A program made the translations under genes and the position numbers. The notes below the pieces were generated by a model. That model was not told the DNA's origin. It made no database searches and was given only the letters and a program-made list of their open reading frames with translations. A DNA stretch of 64,000 nucleotides from Megaustenia siamemsis (lineage: Eukaryota > Mollusca > Gastropoda > Stylommatophora > Ariophantidae): positions 23,804,147 through 23,868,146 of the forward strand of contig JAVIAB010000049.1 of assembly GCA_032433765.1 (NCBI GenBank). The letters run 5' to 3'. Shown here piece by piece: positions 26,020-35,728 of the stretch; position 1 is the first letter of the stretch, and every line of letters starts with the position of its first letter.

Positions 26020-26695
26020 GGTTGCATTCAAAGAATGAGAAAGATGTTATCCCATTTTTGTTCAAAGAAATGTGCAAATAATTCTTCACTGTTATGTGGA
26101 GCTGCTCTTGATATTTGAAAGGAGGGCACTAGAAAATGTTGGAGGCTACAGAAGAGTGTTCAGAATTGTATGGATAGCTAACAGAGGATATAAGAGTGTT
26201 CAGAAATATATGGATAGGTAACAGATGATATAAGAGTGTTAAGAATTTTATGGACATCTAACCGAAGATATGAATAATTCTATGGACAGCTAACAAGATA
26301 AGAAGAATTCTATCGACAGTTAACAGAAGATAAGAATTCTATGGACAGCTAACAGAAGATAAGAAGAATTCTATGGACAGCTAACAGAAGATAAGAAGAA
26401 TTCTATGGACAGCTAACAGAAGATAAGAAGAATTCTGTGGACAGCTAACTGATGATATAAGAGAATAAAAGCTTTATCGAGAAGAGAAAATAATAATTAT
26501 TGCTGACATGAATTGAAAAGGGGAATAACTGGTTTATATATTGTGAAATTGAGGGAAGCAGAGGAAAAAGTACAAGACTCTTTAATGATTTGGTAGGAGG
26601 TCAGAAGAAGTGATAGACAAATGAAGAAATAGAAAGTTGTGGAGAGACATATACACCATGATATTTGCACCTCCAGCCCAACGTCCATAATGAGC
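26020..26695 (+). mobile_element. Degraded LINE-C fragment containing a 32-bp repeat
   Basis: Reads with many breaks like the 32100-32668 copy (AFKE-ERC, VFRIVWIAN, then a WRDM-like end near 26637-26660). The middle (about 26155-26460) has expanded into a tandem repeat. Confidence 0.65.
26155..26460 (+). repeat. 32-bp minisatellite inside a LINE-C fragment
   Basis: Unit core AATTCTATGGACAGCTAACA plus GAAGATAAGAAG, with older diverged units on the left. The core matches single-copy AATATCATGGACAGCTAACA at 32361-32380 in the paralogous LINE. Confidence 0.88.
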
Positions 26696-26792
26696 ATGAT
26701 GTTTTTGTATGGTCTCCCCTCTTGATCCCCTACTCATTTGGCCAGACATGTTAGTCTGTTATGATAAGCACCTCATAGATGGGGATTAGGAT

Positions 26793-27008
26793 ATGGTTAG
26801 TTCTGGTTCACAAATCCTAATGCAAGCAGTCCGTAGTGAGTTCTCTGACTGCTTTAAGCCCTGGTTACGGTTAGTTGAAGGCCCTGGTATCACCGCAAAC
26901 GAATTAAAATCCTTAATTGCTCAACTGTTCCAGTGGAATCATCAGAATGAATATCTCATCTCTTTGAAGGATCCAAACAAAGAAAGTCAGCTGCAGTCCT
27001 CATCATAG
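26793..27008 (+). CDS. Unassigned 71-codon open frame, doubtful
   Basis: The frame reads ...FSDCFKPWLRLVEGPGITAN then ELKSLIAQLFQWNHQNEYLI ... and ends QLQSSS before TAG. The composition looks protein-like (balanced, helix-forming, not repeat-derived), and the region is outside the LINE fragments. It might be an exon or a remnant. No family recognised and no conserved splice context established. Confidence 0.2.
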   Translation: MVSSGSQILMQAVRSEFSDCFKPWLRLVEGPGITANELKSLIAQLFQWNHQNEYLISLKDPNKESQLQSSS

Positions 27009-27689
27009 CCACCACAGCACACGCCAAATAGACACAAGGTGTAACAGCACTGAAACTGAACGCAGCCAAACTGTTCTTCGTCATACTATATCATCATTCA
27101 TCGTAAGCAATCGGAATATTGAAACATGATCCGGATGAAAAACACAGCTCATAGTGTGCATAGAGCCTTAAACTCAGTAGCTCCAGTAGCAAGCTGGACT
27201 TGAAATATAAGGAAACTGCAACAAGGAACACTTTTCACACAGAACCTCAATCATTCCTGCCACCCATCCACCATATTGACCAGACCATAGTGAGCCCTGG
27301 TGATGTGTGATACCTTTGCACCCCCCATTTTTCATACAACCACTGGTTATCTCATCTTAGAAGAGTTGTCTGTAAATGTATTTCTACATAATTTTTATTT
27401 GAAGGTTAAGGGAGGGGGTGAGTGTACAGAAGCAAAGATTAGTGGATCAAACACGGATTTGTAAAATCAGGGGACAGTATCAAGGGGCAGCTCTGAAAGC
27501 AAAGTTTGGGAAACCACTGTCCAGTTTTCATGATATCTCTGCTCTGGTTAGAACAACCTGTAACCAGTTTGCTGCTACTTTGTACTTCCACATGTTTGTA
27601 TGATAACCAATATGTTTGTGAGTGCATTCTCAAATTATTGCAAATTAGCTAAAAAGGGAGGGAGATTACCACAGGAGAACCATCTGGTC
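27009..27689. other. Intergenic sequence, nothing recognised
   Basis: No gene or repeat recognised; short open frames at 27418-27633 on both strands lack domains. Confidence 0.5.
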
Positions 27690-28085
27690 AGCTACGATGA
27701 AGCCAAATCCATCATCAAAGACCAGTTTCATGAAAAATGGGAATGAGAGCACCCAAAGTATAACGAGAGGGATGGATACATCCAACTATCAAGGAGGGAA
27801 CAAGTCATCATACTTCGCCTACGCACTGGCCACAACAGAATGAGAAACCACATGTTCACTAAACTCAAAATAGGAACTACCAGCCTATGTCACTGGATAA
27901 CATGACAACAAAACATGTTCTACAGGATTGCCCCCAGTACACAGACCTGAGAAGGACAATGTGGTCCACACCCACCTCCCTGGAAGAGAAACTATACGGG
28001 ACAACCGAATCACTTAAACAGACAGCTGCCTTCCTGAGAGAGTCCGGAATCCTCCTCTGAAAGAGTCATGATCGCAGAAGAAGAG
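27690..28085 (+). mobile_element. LINE 3' ORF fragment (LINE-E)
   Basis: Second copy of 10990-11430: [17 protein letters not shown], a stop, then [19 protein letters not shown] and [16 protein letters not shown] with indels. Tail GAAGAAGAGGAAGAA. Confidence 0.82.
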
Positions 28086-28667
28086 GAAGAAATTATTGCT
28101 CTGCATTGGTCAGATTTCTGTGTAGCTGTATGCTAATTAATTAGAGCTTGTTCATTAGGTAATTGATATACTGAAAGTGAAAAAACAAAATACTGGGAGT
28201 AGAGCATTGACTTTCGATCCAATGTTACAGTTTGATTCAGATATACTTCGGTCAACCCACCCAGAAATTGGGTACCTGACTCACAAAAATAGGAAAATAT
28301 AAAACAGTGCGGAAGCCACCACTTCTTTGAATTGTGATACTTGTGACAATGTCTTCTGCACAATTTGCTAAGTGACTGCTGTTGCCTTTTCATTTACATG
28401 CTTCATATTTTTTAGTAATGTACATAGTTGTATTTGTTATGTACTTACAGAGGATATCTTAACTTTTACTTTGCTGATGTGACAAGACAGAATTTTCTGT
28501 TGAAGATATTGGAATATCGGTGCCAGAATGTCAGAAGATTTTGTAGACTTCCCTTCTGCTGCAAACATTTGGTCTTTCTTAATTATTTCTTATTCCACTT
28601 CTTGAGTGATCAGCTAGACATCTTGAATGTGTCGTAATCTGAACAGTGCACTGGAGGCCTTCACCAG
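28086..28667. other. Intergenic sequence, nothing recognised
   Basis: No gene or repeat recognised. Confidence 0.5.
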
Positions 28668-29945
28668 TGTCTCATAGTTTGTCTTGCAGGTCTTCTCATA
28701 GTTTGTCTTGCGGGATTCTCATAGTATGTCTTGCAGGACTTCTCATAGTTTGTCTTGTGGGATTCTCATAGTTTGTCTTGCAGGACTTCTCATAGTTTGT
28801 CTTGCAGGACTTCTCATAGTTTGTCTTGCAGGATTCTCATAGTTTATCTTGCAGGACTTGATATAATTTGTCTTGCGGGATTCTCATAGTTTGTCTTGCA
28901 GGTCTTCTCATAGTTTGTCTTGCGGGATTCTCATAGTATGTCTTGCAGGACTTCTCATAGTTTGTCTTGTGGGATTCTCATAGTTTGTCTTGCAGGACTT
29001 CTCATAGTTTGTCTTGCAGAACTTCTCATAGTTTGTCTTGCAGGATTCTCATAGTTTATCTTGCAGGACTTGATATAGTTTGTCTTGCAGGATTCTCATA
29101 GTTTATTTTGCAGGACTTCTCATAGTTTGTCTTGCTGGTCTTCTCATAGTTTGTCTTGCAGGACTTCTCATAGTTTGTCTTGCAGGATTCTCATAGTTTA
29201 TCTTGCAGGACTTCTCATAGTTTGTCTTGCAGGACTTCTCATAGTTTGTCTTGCGGGATTCTCATAGTTTGTCTTGCGGGATTCTCATAGTTTGTCTTGC
29301 AGGACTTCTAATAATTTTTCTTGCAGGACTCATCATAGTTTTTATTGTAGGACTTCTCATAGTTTGTCTTGCAGGACTTCTCATAGTTTGTCTTGCAGGA
29401 CTCATCATAGTTTTTATTGTAGGACTTCTCATAATTTTTCTTGCAGGACTCATCATAGTTTGTCTTGCAGGACTTCTCATAGTTTGTCTTGCAGGACTCA
29501 TCATAGTTTGTCTTGCAGGACTTCTCATAATTTTTCTTGCAGGACTCATCATAGTTTGTCTTGCAGGACTCATCATAGCTTGTCTTGCGGGACTCATCAT
29601 AGTTTGTCTTGCGGGATTCTCATAGTTTGTCTTGTAGGACTTCTCATAATTTTTCTTGCAGGACTCATCATAGTTTTTATTGTAGGACTTCTCATAATTT
29701 TTCTTGCAGGACTCATCATAGTTTTTATTGTAGGACTTCTCATAATTTTTCTTGCAGGACTCATCATAGTTTTTATTGTAGGACTTCTCATAATTTTTCT
29801 TGCAGGACTCATCATAGTTTTTATTGTAGGACTTCTCATAATTTTTCTTGCAGGACTCATCATAGTTTGTCTTGCAGGACTCATCATAGTTTGTCTTGCA
29901 GGACTCATCATAGCTTGTCTTGCAGGACTCATAGTTTGTTTTGCT
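28668..29945 (+). repeat. 24-bp minisatellite, about 53 units, with higher-order structure
   Basis: Unit core TCTCATAGTTTGTCTTGCAG, period 24 with 22-bp variants. A ~222-bp block starting at 28689 recurs at 28911. The right part (29635-29870) is a 48-bp dimer of CATAGTTTTTATTGTAGGAC and CATAATTTTTCTTGCAGGAC types. Open frames here are repeat artefacts. Confidence 0.93.
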
Positions 29946-30712
29946 GACTACAGATTACAAATAAAAAGTGTGGTTAAAGCTGACCTTGTTCCACATTTCA
30001 ATGTCTGGCTGGCCGTGGCCATAAATTCAAGAAGTCCCTGGATATAATGATTGATCTTGATGATGGTTACATTTTTTTTATCTTTGAAATAATTGATGGT
30101 GCTGGCAATTATTGACAAATATTTGTGATTTGTTTACTCATCCGACATTCATCTCATTCATATGTGTACCAGCCTGCACCATTTTTACTGAGACAATCGT
30201 TGATAATTTTCCTGTGCGATTTCGTTGACATTTGATTGAATGATGACTCAGACTGCAAAGAGTGAGATTTCACAGAATCAAATGTCCATGCATTTAACTG
30301 CTCTGTATGCAAATTAAGTTGTAGTTTGATCATTTTTCTGGACACAATATGGCAGATAGCAGAACATGATTAAGGTGAATTCATTCACAAATTACAATAC
30401 TTGCCTGTGTTGGAATTGACTTAATAACACTCCAGACAATCCCATAGGTGCACATTTCAAAATATGGTTGCAGTAGTTTGCTGGTTGTGCTCATACTTAA
30501 CTCTCATATAACAAGCCTTGTTAACTCATTTATGTCCTGGTGTAATAGAACCTTGTTAACTCACTTACATCCACCACTGAAATCCTGTATCCTCTGTTTT
30601 AATCTGTGGTTTTAGTTTATTCAGGTCTCCTGCGTGCCAAGTGTTTTTAAAATGTCAAATTAAAGGCTTTGAGGATCTATTGCTTGTTCTCCAGCTGCTT
30701 TTCTCCAAAAGA
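29946..30712. other. Intergenic sequence, nothing recognised
   Basis: No gene. A short local duplication of CCTTGTTAACTCA occurs at about 30510-30565. Confidence 0.5.
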
Positions 30713-31040
30713 TTTTTTTTTAAAGCTGCATCTGCCAGTTTTCACCTCTGGCGAAGTCCCTAGGGACTAGGAACAAAATTTTGCGTGTTAATCTAATTTT
30801 TCCTGGCAGCCATGTGCACAGGGGTCCTTCGCTGCACAGGCTGATAGCTCTGTCTTCAGAGGTACTCATATTTTTCCTGTCGATGAGTAATTGACGTTTC
30901 AAGCTGGGCCTCGCTGCTGAGACCAGGGGTGGTTGCTGCAGAGAGAAATCACAAATAAAAACCCCAACTAGTGCAACCGGGATTTGAACTTTTGACCGCT
31001 CTGTCTTGAGATTTACCTTAAGACCAACCAGTCCCCCTGA
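30713..31040 (-). mobile_element. tRNA-headed SINE (SINE-B), inverted
   Basis: Minus-strand head GGGGGACTGGTTGGTCTTAA, box B-like GTTCAAATCCCGG (about 30979-30991), body as in 16371-16720. The A tail appears as a T run at about 30713-30721. Confidence 0.87.
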
Positions 31041-31436
31041 AGGATGTTTAAGACCTGCTGGTCAGTAATGTTCACATTGGACCTGGATAGTCCCTCAGGA
31101 TTTGAATCGTTGTGCCTGTTCTTTCTTTTGTCTTTGATTGTTTACATTATAAAGTAACAACACCTAATTTTGACAGCTGTTGAGTATTAGGTTTGGTGCA
31201 CACAAGTTCAGCTGCAATTATTGCACCTGACAGTCTTGCAGATCAGATTTCTACAAGCATTTGTTGAAGTCTGTTATCTTGGCAATTTCAAGTTTCCAAC
31301 CTTCTTTCAAGGAAATATTTTTTGTCAGGTCTTAGATTTTTTGTGTGTGTGGGAAACCCTTCTGGTCTCATTAGACACCACACAGGTATCACTACAATAC
31401 CACAACTGGTGTGCAAAAACACGATTTAACATCATC
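31041..31436. other. Intergenic sequence, nothing recognised
   Basis: No gene or repeat recognised. Confidence 0.5.
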
Positions 31437-32095
31437 ATCAGCAAGTGCTATGCCTGCTGGCGTAGGTAATCATGTCTCTCCACATCTCACGATCTCAACA
31501 GTTATTTATCATTTCTATTGTTGACCTTCTGCCAAGCCATTCTCTTAAGCTGTCTGGTATCTTTTCTCTTTGCTACCCTCTTTCTCTTCATCCCAAATTT
31601 TCCCAGTTGTCACAATATATCCCAGCTGTTCCCTTCTTATTCTATCTGTCTACTGTCCTTTCGAGCCAAAGACGGCACATAGGGCAGAACCACAGTCTCA
31701 AAAACAAAACCTTGCGTGCCAAAATGGCATATATTGCAGAGATCACTGCTTCTACAATCTATGTATCTGTTTCCATAACAATACTTTTTACAATGACAGC
31801 TTGTCAAGCCATCGATCAACCTCCTTAGTCACCTCTTACGACATGCCTGGAAGGTACAGAGTTGCTATTCTTTACTTCCCTCATAACGAGGCCCCGGTAA
31901 CACACTTTCTTATGACATGGCCAAAAAAATTATAATTGTTTCTTCCTAATATTGGAAATTAGCTCTCTTTTTGCTTTGGCCTCTCTCAGAACGTTTTCAT
32001 AACTCTTCTTAGCTGTCCATGGTATTCTCAACATTCTTCTGTAAAACTACATTTCTACAGAGCCTAAGCCATTCTGCATCTCACCTTTGAGGTAA
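31437..32095 (-). mobile_element. LINE-C fragment split by a nested insertion
   Basis: The minus strand from 32095 to 31914 reads EMWFYRRMLRIPWTAKKSYE, a Lys-rich segment and FGHVIRK. The reading continues from 31633 down to 31437 with REQLGYIVTTGKI and a (GAT)n tail. The 31641-31906 element sits exactly between the two halves. Confidence 0.87.
31641..31906 (-). mobile_element. GATA-tailed short retroposon (element F), longest copy, nested
   Basis: 266 bp, minus strand: starts GTGTTACCGGGGCCTCGTTA, includes CAGGCATGTCGTAAGAGGTG and GGTTGATCGATGGCTTGACA, and ends GGCTCGAAAGGACAGTAGAC. TTCTTAT at 31634-31640 and 31907-31913 is a 7-bp target duplication. It has no ORF and no tRNA head. Confidence 0.86.
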
Positions 32096-32099
32096 GATT

Positions 32100-32668
32100 C
32101 AGTATTGAAACAGGTCAATAGATTCAGATCTGAGAACAACTTTAAGTAGCAAATGTTTCAATAAATGTGAGGTTCAAGTGAAGGCTGCGTTCCAAAGAAT
32201 AAGAAAGATATACAATCCATCCTTGTCAATAGAGATTAAAAAGACAATAAGTTCATTGTTATGCAGATCTGCTCTTGCAACATAGAAGTGAATCCTGGAC
32301 AATCAGGCAACAGACAAAGAAGCTGAAAGTTTTATAAATGGGTTTTGCTGGAGAAAGTTGAGAATATCATGGACAGCTAACAAAGAGTAATGAGGGCAAT
32401 CTAAAAGAAACCTAAGCAAAACGAAAACTGGTTTCTAACTTCAGAAGGAAACAATCCTGACATGTTCTGAGAAGAGAACAGCTGGAAAATGTGGCAGAGA
32501 GAAAAAACTGTGAGAAGAAGAGATAGAGGGATGGAGAGAAAAAAGATGACCAGAGAGAAAAGAGTGATTTAGTAGCTTGCCAACAGCAGGGTTGATAACT
32601 GTAAAGATTAAATGTTGTAAAGAGACATGATCACCTTTGCCAGCAAGCATGGTACTTGATGATATAGA
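32100..32668 (+). mobile_element. Degraded LINE-C fragment
   Basis: Pieces readable with breaks: VKAAFQRIRKIYNPSLSIEI, RISWTANKE, REQLENV-like, and an end at about 32640-32665 (TGGTACTTGATGATATAG). Same order as 15215-15462. Confidence 0.72.
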
Positions 32669-32796
32669 ACCATAACCAAAGTACTTGGATAGCTTCAAGT
32701 ACAACTCCAATCACTATTCTATTTGGACAGAACAAACACTTGGCACAAGTGCTCAAACTTTGTACTCAGCAGTGGAAGTCCTCTCTCCTGAAACTC

Positions 32797-33327
32797 AACC
32801 CAACAAATTTTATAATTTCAATGGTGTAGATGTTTGATGTCAACCCAACAAATTTCTCAATGGTGTAGATGTTTGATGTCAACCCAACAAATTTCATAAT
32901 TTCAATGGTGTAGATGTTTGATGTCAACCCAACAAATTTCATAATTTCAACGGTGTAGATGTTTGATGTCAATCCAACAAATTTCATAATTTCAATGGTG
33001 TAGATGTTTGATGTCAACCCAACAAATTTTATAATTTCAACAGTGTAGATGTTTGATGTCAATCCAACAAATTTCATAATTTCAACGGTGTAGATGTTTG
33101 ATGTCAACCCAACAAATTTCATAATTTCAACGGTGTAGATGTTTGATGTCAATCCAACAAATTTCATAATTTCAATGGTGTAGATGTTTGATGTCAACCC
33201 AACAAATTTTATAATTTCAACAGTGTAGATGTTTGATGTCAACCCAACAAATTTCATAATTTCAACGGTGTAGATGTTTGATGTCAATCCAATCTTTCAT
33301 AATTTCAATGACGGTAGATGTTTGATT
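32797..33327 (+). repeat. 45-bp minisatellite, about 12 copies
   Basis: Unit cores CCAACAAATTTCATAATTTC and GGTGTAGATGTTTGATGTC, period 45. Being divisible by 3 it leaves an artefactual open frame on the minus strand. Confidence 0.93.
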
Positions 33328-33605
33328 TAATTGCAAACAGCCTAGTCTGTTCTTTACAATTGTCAACAGCCAGAAATATTTCTTGTACATCCTCAACTTG
33401 AACATATGTTTATTTGTCCATCCCCAATTGGACTCAGTGCATGATCTTATCTAAATTCATCACTCCTGATTGATTGCTCCACAAGGGATTCAAACCAAAC
33501 ACTTTCTGAACATGAGGTGTACATTGAAACCTCAACTCTGCATTGGTTTCTTCTCTGTGAGAAGAAAATATCTCCAACAAAAATGTTGTCCATCTACTTT
33601 TCATT

Positions 33606-33967
33606 CCTAGAAATATCTCACTCCCATGTCCTAGAAATATCTCACTCCCATGTCCTAGAAATCTCTCACTCCCATGTCCTAGAAATATTTCACTCCCTTG
33701 TCCTAGAAATATCTCACTCCCATGTCCTAGAAATATCTCACTCCCATGTCCTAGAAATCTCTCACTCCCATGTCCTAGAAATATCTCACTCTCATGTCCT
33801 AGAAATATCTCACTCCCATGTCCTAGAAAAATCTCACTCCCTTGTCCTAGAAATATCTCACTCCCATGCCCTAGAAATATCTCACTCCCATGCCCTAGAA
33901 ATATCTCACTCCCTTGTCCTAGAAATATCTCACTCCCATGTCCTAGAAATATCTCACTCCCTTGTCC
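33606..33967 (+). repeat. 24-bp minisatellite, 15 copies
   Basis: Unit core CCTAGAAATATCTCACTCCC followed by ATGT or TTGT, period 24; open in both strands as an artefact. Confidence 0.94.
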
Positions 33968-34162
33968 TTTATTAGAGTGCTGGGTTTTGTCAAATACAAA
34001 CGTCAACACATGTACAAATGGCATTCATTACTTTCTGTTGCTACACATTTTTTAGTCATGCTTTATGATGTGCTGAATGCAATTATATTGTTGTTTTTGT
34101 TGTTGATGTGAGTAAGGGTCGTGAGGAGTTAAGTAGAAGAGAGGATATAGCATCACCATAAG

Positions 34163-34275
34163 CAGTGATCTCTGCAATATGTGCTATTTTGGCACGCAAG
34201 GTTTCTGTTTTTGAGATTATGGTTCTGCCCTATGTGCCGTCTTCGGCTCAAAAGGACAATAGATAGATAGATAGA
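34163..34275 (+). mobile_element. GATA-tailed short retroposon (element F), truncated copy
   Basis: Starts AGCAGTGATCTCTGCAATAT and ends GGCTCAAAAGGACAATAGAT AGATAGATAG; the 3' half of the 31641-31906 element. Confidence 0.85.
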
Positions 34276-34352
34276 ATCAGTGTTTTTTTTTGTAAAATTG
34301 ACATTAAGTGCTATAGATGTGTTGTAATGATGGGTTTTTTTTTAAATGCAAT

Positions 34353-34505
34353 AAGCTCCCTGTGGAGCATAGGTCCTCAACAAACACTTTCAGCTCCCTG
34401 TGGAGCATAGGTCCTCAACAAACACTTTCAACTCCCTGTGGAGCATAGGTCTTCAACAAACACTTTCAGCTCCCTGTAGAGCATAGATCTTCAACAAATA
34501 CATTC
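34353..34505 (-). repeat. 38-bp minisatellite, 4 copies, derived from LINE-D 3' end
   Basis: Unit core AGCTCCCTGTGGAGCATAGG then TC(C/T)TCAACAAACACTTTC. The same segment is present twice at 3900-3975 and once, on the other strand, at about 16255-16295 inside LINE-D. Confidence 0.9.
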
Positions 34506-35728
34506 AGATCCATGTGAATTGTTTGGTCTTCAACTTCCCTCAGAAATTCTCTTGTACCCATTTTTAGAGACCGACAACATATTGGTGCGGACAAATATTG
34601 ACCACATTTAGAGATTGAGTCTAGATGAGTGCACTAACTACTTTGCCACTGTGACTTCCTGTTAACGAGATGTGACTTATATCTTGTGTTTATCCACAAT
34701 TTAGAGGTCCTTAGCTATTGACTTCAGAGAAATGAACCGTAGATTACGACACCGTCGTAAAAATTACCACATGAAAACAATTTCTTAAAAATGTCAGTTT
34801 GCCATGGTCAAACGTTTCCCTTCTCTGTGTACCTTCTTAATTATTACTTCTGGTGACCCCTGAATGTGGAATTTTTTTTTTTTTTTTTTTTTTTTATTTC
34901 GTGAGATACGATCATATAATACCAAAAAAAGGTCAATTTTCAAGAAATTGGTTGTTTTTCCTTTTTTTCTTTAGCTGTGACCAGGGAAATGTCTCGGCAT
35001 CAAGCAGACATCAAACAACCCTTTGTGGCTCTGGAAACGCAGCGAATAACGCTTTCTGGTAGCCGAACATACTTACGGCAACCATACCGATAGACATTGT
35101 AACATGTTCTGTCCATTCGACCAAATGTCATGTCATAAATCAAACTGAGCCAGGAAATCTGAGTCCCCATGTCTCTCCTAGTGTAAACACACACGGCTGT
35201 GTGTCAAAAGTTCAAAGAAAATGCTATTTTTAGAGCACCTAATTTTACAATTAAGTTGTAGCAATTTTTATTACGGTATTGTAAATACGCAGGTCACTGA
35301 TTAACATGGTAATAATCAAGATAAGTCTGCTAACTAGTTATAAAGCTCAGAGAGAAGTTGTTCTGAACATGAGTCCAACAACATCAGGTACAGGTTAGTT
35401 GCATGTATCCCCCTCCTCACACCACCAACCCTTTCCCAAAGTCTGGACTGATATATATATGTTGTAGATATCAAGAAAATTAGCTTTAGCCATCAGGAGA
35501 TGTGTATATCCTACAGTTTTGGTTCCATCATCTTTTTAGAATTGATTTGTTTGTCACCCAAAGAGTTTTTGAGTGAAAGATCGAGTTTAGGATTCTGTAG
35601 CAATGTTTGTTGATACTTGTGCATTTAAAAAAAAAAAAGATAAATAGTGCACAATTTGATGATAATAAGAGTATACACCATTTTTTAAGGAAATTTTTTT
35701 TTTTGCACAGCATTTTAATTTTGACCAG
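34506..35728. other. Sequence between LINE/minisatellite zone and the satellite
   Basis: No gene recognised. Contains a ~27-base T run at about 34870-34896, an A run near 35627-35638 and a T run near 35695-35704. Confidence 0.55.

Noticed and set aside
29085..30047. Open frames with LIIVCLAGLL or SHSLSCRT repeats, up to 257 codons
   Set aside because: The 24-bp repeat keeps frame on both strands, giving artefactual hydrophobic or Ser/Cys repeats without codon bias, start context or conserved flanks.
32766..34024. Repeat proteins GLTSNIYTVEIMKFV and GHGSEIFLG
   Set aside because: Products of the 45-bp and 24-bp minisatellites; both strands are open in the 24-bp array, as expected for a stop-free repeat.
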